The translations under genes and the position numbers were made by a program. This document shows positions 1 through 8,228 of a stretch of 32,089 nucleotides of DNA, piece by piece (the stretch's first letter is position 1; each line of letters opens with the position of its first letter). The DNA lies in NCBI GenBank assembly GCA_023249845.1, contig JAHFBW010000006.1:1-32089 (forward strand). The letters are read 5' to 3'. The notes beneath the pieces are model-generated. The model saw nothing but the letters and a program-made list of their open reading frames with translations, was not told the DNA's origin and searched no databases. Source of the stretch: Candidatus Eiseniibacteriota bacterium (lineage in GTDB: Bacteria; Eisenbacteria; RBG-16-71-46).

Positions 1-1051
1 CGTTCAGGCCGCCGAACAGGTAGAGGCCATCCAGGTAGAACCGCCCGCCGGCGTCCAGGTACTGGGCGATGCCGGGCTCCGCCGTGCGCAACAGTGTCGA
101 GAACGTGATCTCGTTGCCCCGGTACCACACCACGGTCTCGAACAGCTTGAACGTCTGCAGGAAGTCCTCGGCGGTGCGGAACGGATTCGAGGTCTCGAGC
201 CGGACGATCGTGTACTGGTCCGTGGTGAGTCCCACGCGCGCGACGCTGTTCGAGTAAAGCGTGTCGAAGCGCAGATTCGCGGCGTTGATGCGCGGGACGT
301 CGTCCAAGATGAGCAGCCGCGCACGCGGGCCGGTGACGGGGCGCCGGACGTTCCAGGTGACGCTGTCGGCCGGACCCGCGCGGCCGCCGTCGTCGATCGC
401 GCGCACGTAGAGCTTCCGCGGCCCGGGTGTGAGCACGCCGTTCACGAGGAAGCGGTCGCTCGGCATCGTGAGGGACGTCGCCGTGGTGATCTCCGGTGAG
501 GCCTCGTTGCCATTCAGCCAGACGAGGAAGACGAGCTTGGACGCGTCGCCGTCCACGTCGGTCGCCGTCCACGTCACGCTCACCGAAGCGAACGTCGTGT
601 CCGTGGGCAACGGCTTCCCCGTCAGCCGGACGGTGGGCGCCTGGTTGCTGAACTGGAACGTCTGCCGCGGCGGACTCGGGTCGCGTGCGCCAACGTTGTC
701 CACGGCGCGCACCGAGAACACCGGATCGGTGTACCCGGCCGGGGCCTGAACGGTGAAGATGGAGTCGGTCAGCGTCGTGAAGTTCCACGCCGTGTCGGCG
801 GGGGCGACCGGATTCTTCAACTGCCACTCGAACCCTTCGACGCTGCCGTCCGGATCGGTGCCGAACCAGTAGAGATGCACGACGTGATTCACCGTGTCCA
901 CGGGTCCATTCACGAACAGCACCGTGTTGGGCGGCGTGTTCTCCTTCATGGCTCCGGTGAGCTTGCCGGTGAGACTCCCGCAACCTGTGGCGGCGGCCAT
1001 GAGCGTGCCTGCGACGAGGGCCGCGAGCGGCAGGAGGCGCGCGATTCTCAC
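1..1051 (-). CDS. Ig/FnIII-like repeat lipoprotein, C-terminus cut by window edge
   Basis: Reading from a GTG at 1051-1049, the frame is open to the window edge for about 350 codons. The GTG overlaps the TGA of the upstream gene (GTGA). The N-terminus is a short basic stretch, a hydrophobic segment and a Cys at residue 24 (AAATGC), so a lipoprotein signal peptide is likely although the lipobox is not canonical. Two beta-sandwich-like repeats of the Ig/fibronectin III sort follow, each with an acidic D-x-DG signature (WFGTDPDGSVEGFEW and WTATDVDGD) and ending in phrases such as VRAVDNVGARDPSPP and VRAIDDGGRAGPAD. From about residue 230 a different domain begins (RARLLILDDVPRIN) that I do not recognise. 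It is the last visible gene of the TonB/PorV operon and is probably a surface or periplasmic lipoprotein. The function is unknown. Confidence 0.75.
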   Translation of the reverse strand, partial: MRIARLLPLAALVAGTLMAAATGCGSLTGKLTGAMKENTPPNTVLFVNGPVDTVNHVVHLYWFGTDPDGSVEGFEWQLKNPVAPADTAWNFTTLTDSIFTVQAPAGYTDPVFSVRAVDNVGARDPSPPRQTFQFSNQAPTVRLTGKPLPTDTTFASVSVTWTATDVDGDASKLVFLVWLNGNEASPEITTATSLTMPSDRFLVNGVLTPGPRKLYVRAIDDGGRAGPADSVTWNVRRPVTGPRARLLILDDVPRINAANLRFDTLYSNSVARVGLTTDQYTIVRLETSNPFRTAEDFLQTFKLFETVVWYRGNEITFSTLLRTAEPGIAQYLDAGGRFYLDGLYLFGGLN

Positions 1052-3102
1052 TGGAGCCCCTCCCGGTCGGACTTCACGATGAGCACCTTCCCCACCTGGG
1101 TCTTGCCGGTTCCGATGTCCTCCACGGACCACAGGTAGAGCCCGGTGGCGGTTGCCTGGCCGCGACGCGTCACGAGGTCCCAGCCGAACGTCGCGCCCGA
1201 GAACGTGCCGGGCAGATCGCTCGCCGGATTGTAGATGCCACGCGCGTTGCTGCCGTTGTAGCTCGCACCATCGAAACTCTGGTCATAGACGAGGTCGCCG
1301 GCCAGCGTGTAGACGCGGATGTTGCACCGCGCCGGCAGGTTCGCGAACCACAGGTAATGCTCGCGCACGTTCTTGCCCGCGTCCCATGCCGCTTCCACGC
1401 GGTAGGGATTCGGGAACACGACCACGCCGCCCGCGTGCTCGCCGACGCGCGGTGCGGGTACCACCATGACCTCGTTCTGGCCGCGACCGCTCTCGAGCGA
1501 CTCGATCTCGGTGTTGCCGAGGTCGTACGCCGTGACCGCGGCGAAATACTTGAAGCCGTCGCGCAGGCTCGTCAGCGTGTACTTGTAGTGGTAGGGAACT
1601 CCGTCGATCATGGCCGGCGTCGTGAGGCGCACGACGTCGAGCCCCGTGTTGAAGCCGGTCGTGTCGTGCGGCGCGACGCCAAGGTCGAATTGCGCGAGGA
1701 GGCGCAGGTCCTCGCGGTCCTCGCCCGCATAGACCCGGTAACCCTCGAAGTCCTTGGGCTGGGGGCTGGTGGGGTCCAGGAACTCCTCGGGCGAGTCGTC
1801 CCAGTAGAAGTCGATCGCGCGCGTGCGCGCCACGGCGCGAAACCGCGGCGAGGGCGGCGGCACCGGAACGATGTAGTTGAGGTCGTACGCGCGTTGCGCG
1901 GTGCGGGCCCGCTTGATGAGGCTGGCATCGTCCGTTGCGCCCACGTAGACGAAGTCCACCTCCACGCTGTCTCCCGTTCCCACCTGTGGGAACGGCCCGA
2001 CGGAGATCAACTCCGCAGGATCGCCGTCGCGCGGCGACAGGTTCGTTGGGAGCGGGTCCAGCACCGTCTTCGTGCCCGCGCTCATCAGCGCGTAGCGCTC
2101 GACGTCCTCGTCGCGGCTCGTGTCGCCCGGGCGGAAGTCCCAGCACTGCATCGTGATCTGCTTGTCGAGCGGGTCGCGCGCGTCGCCCGGCCGCACCCCC
2201 AGCAGCTTGACCCCCACGAGTTCCGGCGTGATCGAGTAGAAGCATGAGCCGGGGATCGGCAGGCTCGTGCAGTAGCGTTCGGTGAACATGCTCAGCGAGT
2301 CGATCCAGCCGACCTGTTTGTGGTTGAACCACGCGCCACCCGGCGGCCAGTTGTTGAAGTTGTTCTTGGGCCCGCTCGCCAGCTCGTTGTACACCGCGAG
2401 CTGGACGTCACGCAGCGGCGCGCCCATGTTCTTGATGACCCAGTGGAAGAACACCATGTGACGGTAGTCGGAGAACGACCAGGAATAGTTCTCCTGTCGC
2501 ACCACGACACCCAGCGGGCGGTGGTCCTCGCGGTTGTTGTCCGCGCGCTTCGGCTTCAGGTCGTCGAACGAGCCGATGAGATCGCGCTCGCTCACCGCGA
2601 GCGGCGAGAATCGGCGATTGTTCGTGAGGCTGGAGCGCACCTCGAAACGGTCACCCTGCGGCGTGAACTCCGTGGCGCTCGCGGCGACGTCGGTGACAAA
2701 ACCGTCCAGCGCTCCGGTCGAGACTCCGGTGAACGCGCCGTTGTCGTCGGCCGAGAGCGCGCCGATCCACAGCCCTCCGCGGACGAGATGCTCGTGACCG
2801 GTTCCCACGGGATACTCCATCGAGGGCGTGCGCACGTTGAAGTTGTTGCCGATGAATCCATAATTCGTGACATTGACGCTCATCAGGTTCAGGTCGCGGC
2901 CGAACTCGTCGCGGCCGGAGATGAGCGACACGAACACGCGAGACGACGTGTCCGCCCCGGCTGCGGCGGGCGCTGCCCTGGTGCGCGGCGGGCCGTGGTG
3001 GTCACCCGCCCGCACCGGGGTGACGCTTCCCAGCAGGCATGAGATCACCGTCGCGAGCACGCCGAACGTTCCGATTCGCAGGCCCTTGAGTCGTCGGCTC
3101 AC
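1048..3102 (-). CDS. Secreted protein with FlgD-Ig/T9SS-type C-terminal domain
   Basis: A 684-residue protein starting at GTG 3102 that overlaps the upstream stop as GTGA. Residues 1 to about 32 form a signal peptide ending VRA. The middle has a FnIII-like part around FYWDDSPEEF and FEGYRVYAGEDRE. Residues about 560-684 form a C-terminal beta domain with VFPNPYRVEAAW, IRVYTLAGDLVY, FGWDLVTRRGQ, TATGLYLW and KVLIVKSD, which is the layout of FlgD-Ig or type IX secretion sorting domains. It is clearly paralogous to the protein at 8229-10166 (shared NYGF.GNNF, PLRDV..A.Y..LASG, SRDED.E.Y.LMS and FEGYRVY). It lies downstream of a PorV-like gene and a TonB-dependent receptor, so a surface-exposed or secreted role is likely. 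The ligand or activity is unknown. Confidence 0.85.
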   Translation of the reverse strand: MSRRLKGLRIGTFGVLATVISCLLGSVTPVRAGDHHGPPRTRAAPAAAGADTSSRVFVSLISGRDEFGRDLNLMSVNVTNYGFIGNNFNVRTPSMEYPVGTGHEHLVRGGLWIGALSADDNGAFTGVSTGALDGFVTDVAASATEFTPQGDRFEVRSSLTNNRRFSPLAVSERDLIGSFDDLKPKRADNNREDHRPLGVVVRQENYSWSFSDYRHMVFFHWVIKNMGAPLRDVQLAVYNELASGPKNNFNNWPPGGAWFNHKQVGWIDSLSMFTERYCTSLPIPGSCFYSITPELVGVKLLGVRPGDARDPLDKQITMQCWDFRPGDTSRDEDVERYALMSAGTKTVLDPLPTNLSPRDGDPAELISVGPFPQVGTGDSVEVDFVYVGATDDASLIKRARTAQRAYDLNYIVPVPPPSPRFRAVARTRAIDFYWDDSPEEFLDPTSPQPKDFEGYRVYAGEDREDLRLLAQFDLGVAPHDTTGFNTGLDVVRLTTPAMIDGVPYHYKYTLTSLRDGFKYFAAVTAYDLGNTEIESLESGRGQNEVMVVPAPRVGEHAGGVVVFPNPYRVEAAWDAGKNVREHYLWFANLPARCNIRVYTLAGDLVYDQSFDGASYNGSNARGIYNPASDLPGTFSGATFGWDLVTRRGQATATGLYLWSVEDIGTGKTQVGKVLIVKSDREGLQ

Positions 3103-4292
3103 GGACGCCTCTTGTAGCGGATGATCTGGGCGCGACCGCGGTCCGCGATGTAGGCGAGCGAGTCGTCCACCGCGATCCCGGTGGGGTCGAGCAGCGGTAG
3201 GTCGTCGGCGTTCGGCTCGGTGTCCACGCGTTGCACGAACTCTCCCGACACCGTGAAGCGCAGTACGCGGCGGTTCTCGCGGTCCACGACGTAGAAGTGG
3301 TCCGCGCGGTCAGCGGCGACCGCCTCGGGGTGGTTGAACGTCGCGCCCGTGACGCTGCCGTCCACCCGCACGAGGCTCACCTGGAGCTCGCTCGACGACA
3401 CGCCCTTGACCTGGTTGTTGCCGCGGTCAGCCACGAACAGCGGTGAGCTGCCGCGCGGCGACCACTGGATGCCGCGCGGGTCCGAGACCGACGACGAGCC
3501 CGTACCGTCAAACACGAGCCAAGTCGTATCGCGGTGCCACGAGGAGGTGCCCGGCATGTTCACGTCGTACACGTCCGGATAGCGCAGGCCACGCTTGTAG
3601 CGGTAGACGCGACTCACCTGCTTCCGCGTGCGGATACGCTGGTCCACTTGGTTCGTGTCGAGCACCACGACCAGGCCGGCCACGTAAACACGGCCCTGGT
3701 CGTCGGCCGCGATGCCGTAGGGCTTGGCGAACGTCGTGTCGGTGAACGTCGAGACCGTGTCGCCGCCGCCCAGGCCATACTCGCGCACGCGCCACGTCGC
3801 CCTGTACTCGAAGACCAGGTTCCGGAACGGATGCCCCGTGGCGTGCGTGGTGTCCTCGTCGGGCGCGCACGAGTTGCGGCGCGCGTCGAACTTGGCCTGG
3901 CACGAATCGCCCTGGTCCAGCACGAACAGGCGCTGCGGCGCGCTACCCGCGGCGATCGCGACCGGATTGAACAGTGTGCGCATGTTCTCGAAGTAGGGCG
4001 CGCCGATCGGCTGGGGACGCGACAGCGGGTACAGCCGCACCTCGCCGCGCGGCACGGTGTAGTCGGCGATGCCGCCTCGGTTGAACAGCGCGAATAGCTG
4101 GTTGCCCTGGCCCTGCGTGATGATCAGGTCCTGCACGCCGTCCATGCCCTTCCACGTCGCGAGCATGGCGTAGCTCTGGTCAGTGGGGACCGCTTCGTTG
4201 CGACGCTCCGTGGGCAGCTCGAACCTGCCGCCGCAGCTGGCGGGAATCGCCGCCAGAACCGCGAGAAGCAGGAGCGCGAGCGCGCGGCGCAT
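3099..4292 (-). CDS. NHL-repeat lipoprotein
   Basis: 397 residues from ATG 4292. The ATG shares one base with the stop of the PorV-like gene (TGATG), so translation is probably coupled. The N-terminus (MRRALALLLLAVLAAIPASC) is a lipoprotein signal with the modified Cys at residue 20. The body has NHL/beta-propeller repeats: AKPYGIAADDQGRVYVAG, DPRGIQWSPRGSSPLFVADRGNNQ, HPEAVAADRADHFYVVDRENRRVLRF and DPTGIAVDDSLAYIADRGRAQIIRY. Such propellers usually bind proteins or glycans, and no catalytic residues are evident. Anchored in the outer or inner membrane within the receptor/PorV operon, it may be an accessory binding subunit, comparable in position, though not in fold, to SusD-type partners. 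That last point is inference. Confidence 0.82.
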   Translation of the reverse strand: MRRALALLLLAVLAAIPASCGGRFELPTERRNEAVPTDQSYAMLATWKGMDGVQDLIITQGQGNQLFALFNRGGIADYTVPRGEVRLYPLSRPQPIGAPYFENMRTLFNPVAIAAGSAPQRLFVLDQGDSCQAKFDARRNSCAPDEDTTHATGHPFRNLVFEYRATWRVREYGLGGGDTVSTFTDTTFAKPYGIAADDQGRVYVAGLVVVLDTNQVDQRIRTRKQVSRVYRYKRGLRYPDVYDVNMPGTSSWHRDTTWLVFDGTGSSSVSDPRGIQWSPRGSSPLFVADRGNNQVKGVSSSELQVSLVRVDGSVTGATFNHPEAVAADRADHFYVVDRENRRVLRFTVSGEFVQRVDTEPNADDLPLLDPTGIAVDDSLAYIADRGRAQIIRYKRRP

Positions 4293-5323
4293 CAGAACTT
4301 CACTCCCAGCGACGCTCGGTGCACGGCGCCCAGGAATCCGCCGTCCGTGTAGGCGTAGTCGAATGCCCCGCGCATGCCGCCGAGATCACCCGTGAAGCCG
4401 AGCCCGGCCGAGAGCTTGAGTGCATCGGCGCGGAAGTTGTAGCCCCCGCGCACGGCGAACGTGCCACGGAACAGCCATTCCGCGCCGGCCTTCACGAGCT
4501 GCTCGTTGTCGGCGGGCTGATTCACTTCGAACGCCGTGGTGAGCCGCTGCGTCTCGTTTTCGATGGGTTCGAACGCGACGCCATAGCGGAACATGAGCGG
4601 TGGGTCGAACGCGTCGTATTCCGCGGTCGTGTTCGCCAAGTAGGGCGAGACGAACGTTCCCGAGGGCCGCAGCGCCGAACCGAAGTTGGTGAGCGACGTG
4701 GCGATGCGCACGCTGCCCAGCCCCAAGTAGTAGATGGAACCCACGTCGAATAGGTAGGCGTTCGTCGTAGGCCCGCCCACCTGCGAGCCCAGGTCCTCGC
4801 GTACGAACTTGACGCCCGTCCCGACCAGCAGTTTGTCCGTCCACCGGCGCGAGAACGCGATCCCGGCCACGACGTCGGAGTACGAGAACGTCCTCCCGGT
4901 GCCGAACGGCTGGAACTCGGTGGTCTCCTCGATGTCGGTGGAGAGCACGCCGAGCTGGAATCCGATCGATCCGCCGAATCGCCGCGACGGTAGGATGAGC
5001 GTGAGATGCTCATAGGTGACGTCCGCGGGCCACTGCACGTGCGAGATCGCGATCTCGCGCCGCTGCAGCGACGCCAGCCCGGCCGGGTTCCAGTAGATGG
5101 CGCTCGGGTCGTTCGCCACGGCCACGAACGTCTCGCCCATGCCCACGGCGCGCGCGCCAACGCCGATGCGCAGGAACGTGGCCGACGACGTGCCGGCCCG
5201 CTGGCCGCCGAGCGTGCCCTGCGCGCGCGCCACGCCACCGGCGCCCAGGACGGCGAAGGCGACGAGCGCGGTGAGCGCGGTGAGCGCGGCCCGTGCGAGC
5301 GGAGGCCGACTAAAGATCCACAT
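4292..5323 (-). CDS. PorV/PorQ-family outer-membrane protein
   Basis: I chose ATG 5323 (MWIFSRPP), giving 343 residues. A GGAGG lies 10 nt upstream, a hydrophobic signal peptide ending ARAQG follows, and this start overlaps the receptor stop by 14 bp. A longer reading from 5356 adds only non-signal residues. The mature protein shows the PorV/UPF0164 hallmarks FLRIGVGARAVGMGET, ANDPSAIYWNPAGLA and then alternating beta strands to a C-terminal HRASLGVKF. In Bacteroidetes type IX secretion, PorV is a FadL-like barrel that carries CTD-bearing cargo to the surface. Other members have no known role. Sitting one gene upstream of the NHL lipoprotein and two upstream of a CTD protein, it could serve that cargo. 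Confidence 0.88.
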   Translation of the reverse strand: MWIFSRPPLARAALTALTALVAFAVLGAGGVARAQGTLGGQRAGTSSATFLRIGVGARAVGMGETFVAVANDPSAIYWNPAGLASLQRREIAISHVQWPADVTYEHLTLILPSRRFGGSIGFQLGVLSTDIEETTEFQPFGTGRTFSYSDVVAGIAFSRRWTDKLLVGTGVKFVREDLGSQVGGPTTNAYLFDVGSIYYLGLGSVRIATSLTNFGSALRPSGTFVSPYLANTTAEYDAFDPPLMFRYGVAFEPIENETQRLTTAFEVNQPADNEQLVKAGAEWLFRGTFAVRGGYNFRADALKLSAGLGFTGDLGGMRGAFDYAYTDGGFLGAVHRASLGVKF

Positions 5324-8102
5324 CGAGCTGCAGCCTCCACTGGGCGCCGGGACCATAGTTGGACGGGTCGTCCACCTGGCTCACGCGCGTGTAGTCGTCC
5401 AAGCCCGAGACGTAAGTGGGGTCGTACTGTCCCTTGCCCCAGACGCGGCCAAGACCTGTCACCGGATCGATGCGGTTGTAGATGTGATTGCTGAACACAT
5501 TCGTGCCCGAGACGCTGATGTCGAAGCGCCGCGTACTGATACGGAACCAGTGGTTGAGCTTCATGTCACAGAGGTACTGCACCGGGGCGTTCTCCGAGTT
5601 CGGCAGCCCGATCGGGTTCTGGTTGTACCGGTCCATCGGCGTGTAGGCGCGTCCGGACTGGCCCTGCACGTACACGTTCAGGCCCGAGCGCTTCGCCCAG
5701 GCCAGGTAGGTCGGGGCCCTGTCGTCGAAGCGCACGTCGAAGCTGCCCGTGAGCTTGCTCGGACGGTTCCAGCGCACGAACTCCTCGGACAGTCGCGTCT
5801 CGTTGCTGCCGCCCACCTCCTGCAACGCGCGCTCCTCGTTCGGATCGCTGCTCTTGCCGCGGGTCTGCTGGTAGGAGTACGACAGCTTGCCGGCCCAGTA
5901 GTTCGCGCGCCGCTTCTCGAGCTCGATCTCGAAGCCCTTCGAGCGGGCGTAGTGTCCGTTCAGGTAGATGAAGTAGGACTCGAGGTTCGTGCCCGAGAGC
6001 GGATCCACACGCGTTGCGCTCGGATAGTCGTAGACGTCACGCACGAAAAACGTGACGTTCGCGGCCGCCGTGGGCAGGAACTGGTGCTTGCCGCCCACCT
6101 CGTAGTTCACCGAGACCTGCGGATTCAGGTTCGGATTGCCCTGCAGCGGAAACGACTCGCTCGAAATGGAGTTGAGCTTGGAGTAGACGTAACGGTAAGA
6201 CGGGTTCTGCGTGAACTGGCCGTAGTTGAAGAAGAAGCTGCTGTGCTCGGTGATCGGGTGCGCCACGATGACGCGCGGCGACAAGTGCATCTTGACGCGG
6301 CGCCCGAAGAACGAGCGCGTGTCCTCGAAGAACGTCGTGCGGGTCGTGGGCGCGATGTTGTGCCGCGTCGTGTCGCCCATCGCCTGCTCGGCTTCCTTCC
6401 CAAGGAGCCAGTAGTCCGCACGCACCCCGACGTTCGCGACGAACCCTTCGAATTCGAGCCGGTCGCGCCCGTAGAACGCGCCCACCATCGGATGCACCTC
6501 CCACAGGTCGTGCGATTGGCCGAGTCCGTCGGCGTCGAACACCCAGGGGTTCTCGATGGTGAGGTACTGCACGGACTGCCACTGGTGGTCGAAGCCGACC
6601 TCGAACTCGTTGTGGTGGATGCGCTGGGTGAGCGAGCCCTGCAGCCCCCAGCTGTTCGTGCGCCGGTCGGCCCACTGGTTGTCGTCGCCCGTGTCGTAGA
6701 AGTAGTCGTCTCGGCGCGGGTCGCCGAGCGGGAACGACGAGCGGTCGTCGGGCTCGATGTAGTCCGTCCAGTTCTTGCCCTGCACGTCCTGGCGTTGCGC
6801 GAAGTAGTAACGCGAGAACTGTAGCGTCGTGAACCCGGTGAGCGACAGTGTGCGCCGCCACTCGAGCGAGCTCTGGACGTTGTCCTCGAAGAACGTCTGC
6901 GCGTTGCCGATGCGGTGGTCCCAGCGCCACGGGTAGGCCGGGTCGCCGAGGTCGCCCTGCGCGGTCAGGAACGTGCGGCTGAAGCCCTGGTCGATGGCGA
7001 TGCGCTTGGAGTAGTTGAACGACAGCTTGTTCGCGTTGTCCGGCTTCCAGGAGAGCCCGTAGCGCCCGGCCCAGCGGTTGTCCTGCGCGGGCCCCCAGCT
7101 GTCGTTGTACTTGAACGTGTAACCGAGGAAGCGGTCCTCGTAGCTCGAGGTGAGCCGTGGGTGCAGGTAGGGCGGCAGGATGGTCCTCTCGAGGAAGCTC
7201 GCGTCGTCGTGCCCGAGATAGCTGAAGCGTGTCTCGAACAGGCTGCCCGAGAGGTCGAGGATGCTGTTCACCGTTCCGGGGATCTTGACGCCGACCGCGT
7301 TCAGCGCGGGTACCCAGACGGGATCGGGTCCGGTCAGCACGGCCTGCCACGCACGCCCGCCGTAGCTGCCCGCCGACGTGGTGATGCCGAGCTGCATCTT
7401 GTCGGTGCCCTCCTTCAACCGGATCTCGACCACGCCCGAGAGCGCATTGCCGTAGCGCACGTCGAACGCGCCGGTGGCCACGTTCACCTCGGATACCGAT
7501 CGGGCGTTCAGCTGGCCGGCGGTGGACTGGCCGGTGACGAGGTCACGGTTCGCCACGCCGTTCACGACGAACATGGTCTCGTCGGCGCGGCCGCCTCGGA
7601 CGTGGATCTGGTCGGCGTCGGTGCTGATGCCCGCCTGCTGCTGCAGCACGTCGGACACGGTGGTCACCGCGAGATTGCGGATCTCGTTCGCACCCACGCT
7701 GCGCACGGTGGCGCCCTGCTTGGCCTCGACCAGGCGGCGCTCGGCGGTCACCTCGACCACCTTTTCCTGGCGGACGACGACCTCCTCGAGCTTGAAGTCC
7801 GCCACGGCGCCCTTGCCCGCCGCGACCACCACCCCGGGCCGCGACTCGGCCTTGTAGCCCAGGAACTGCACCCGCACCTCGTACGTGCCCACTGGCACGC
7901 CGGGAATCGAGAAGCGGCCCTCGGAGTCGGTGAGGCCGCCCTTCGGGACACCGACCAACGCGACGTTCGCGAACGGGAGCGCGTGGCCCGTCCGCTTGTC
8001 GGTGACCTTGCCGGTGATGGTCCCCTTGTCCTCGGCGCGGATTGGCGATACCGCGACAGCCACGAGAACGAAGGACAGAAGCAGGCGATGGATGGGTGTC
8101 AT
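5310..8102 (-). CDS. TonB-dependent receptor with N-terminal carboxypeptidase-regulatory-like domain
   Basis: 930 residues from ATG 8102 (MTPIHRLLLS). A TTG three codons upstream is possible but less likely. A signal peptide ends SPIRA. Residues about 27-110 form a CarboxypepD_reg-like beta domain (GTITGKVTDKRTGHALPFANV, then DSEGRFSIPGVPVGTYEVRV). A plug domain follows around residues 125-235 (TTVSDVLQQQAGIST, IHVRGGRADETMFVVNGV). The rest is a 22-strand-type barrel rich in alternating aromatic strands. Members take up large or scarce ligands across the outer membrane using TonB energy; the substrate is not deducible. It is the first gene of a five-gene minus-strand operon with a good predicted promoter at 8125-8154. 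Confidence 0.92.
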   Translation of the reverse strand: MTPIHRLLLSFVLVAVAVSPIRAEDKGTITGKVTDKRTGHALPFANVALVGVPKGGLTDSEGRFSIPGVPVGTYEVRVQFLGYKAESRPGVVVAAGKGAVADFKLEEVVVRQEKVVEVTAERRLVEAKQGATVRSVGANEIRNLAVTTVSDVLQQQAGISTDADQIHVRGGRADETMFVVNGVANRDLVTGQSTAGQLNARSVSEVNVATGAFDVRYGNALSGVVEIRLKEGTDKMQLGITTSAGSYGGRAWQAVLTGPDPVWVPALNAVGVKIPGTVNSILDLSGSLFETRFSYLGHDDASFLERTILPPYLHPRLTSSYEDRFLGYTFKYNDSWGPAQDNRWAGRYGLSWKPDNANKLSFNYSKRIAIDQGFSRTFLTAQGDLGDPAYPWRWDHRIGNAQTFFEDNVQSSLEWRRTLSLTGFTTLQFSRYYFAQRQDVQGKNWTDYIEPDDRSSFPLGDPRRDDYFYDTGDDNQWADRRTNSWGLQGSLTQRIHHNEFEVGFDHQWQSVQYLTIENPWVFDADGLGQSHDLWEVHPMVGAFYGRDRLEFEGFVANVGVRADYWLLGKEAEQAMGDTTRHNIAPTTRTTFFEDTRSFFGRRVKMHLSPRVIVAHPITEHSSFFFNYGQFTQNPSYRYVYSKLNSISSESFPLQGNPNLNPQVSVNYEVGGKHQFLPTAAANVTFFVRDVYDYPSATRVDPLSGTNLESYFIYLNGHYARSKGFEIELEKRRANYWAGKLSYSYQQTRGKSSDPNEERALQEVGGSNETRLSEEFVRWNRPSKLTGSFDVRFDDRAPTYLAWAKRSGLNVYVQGQSGRAYTPMDRYNQNPIGLPNSENAPVQYLCDMKLNHWFRISTRRFDISVSGTNVFSNHIYNRIDPVTGLGRVWGKGQYDPTYVSGLDDYTRVSQVDDPSNYGPGAQWRLQLDVDL

Positions 8103-8124
8103 GGGCCCCAAGAGGTGGGGCAGG

Positions 8125-8154
8125 AACTTAGGTCGGCCGTCAGAAGCGCGTCAA
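8125..8154 (-). promoter_or_regulatory. Predicted sigma-70-type promoter of the TonB operon
   Basis: On the minus strand TTGACG (8154-8149) is followed after 18 nt by TAAGTT (8130-8125), placing transcription start about 15 nt ahead of the receptor ATG. The -35 hexamer and spacer are identical in form to those before thymidine kinase. No good ribosome binding site precedes the ATG. The rest of the 126-bp gap 8103-8228 shows nothing else clear. Confidence 0.45.
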
Positions 8155-8228
8155 GGGTCCGTTTCGTAACGGTTTGTCGCGTGCATCAGCCGCGAAATCC
8201 GCGGCCGTCCCGCGCGCTGTCAGACCAC

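Noticed and set aside
5097-6824. 575-codon plus-strand open frame
   Set aside because: Antisense to the receptor barrel and lacking any recognisable motif.
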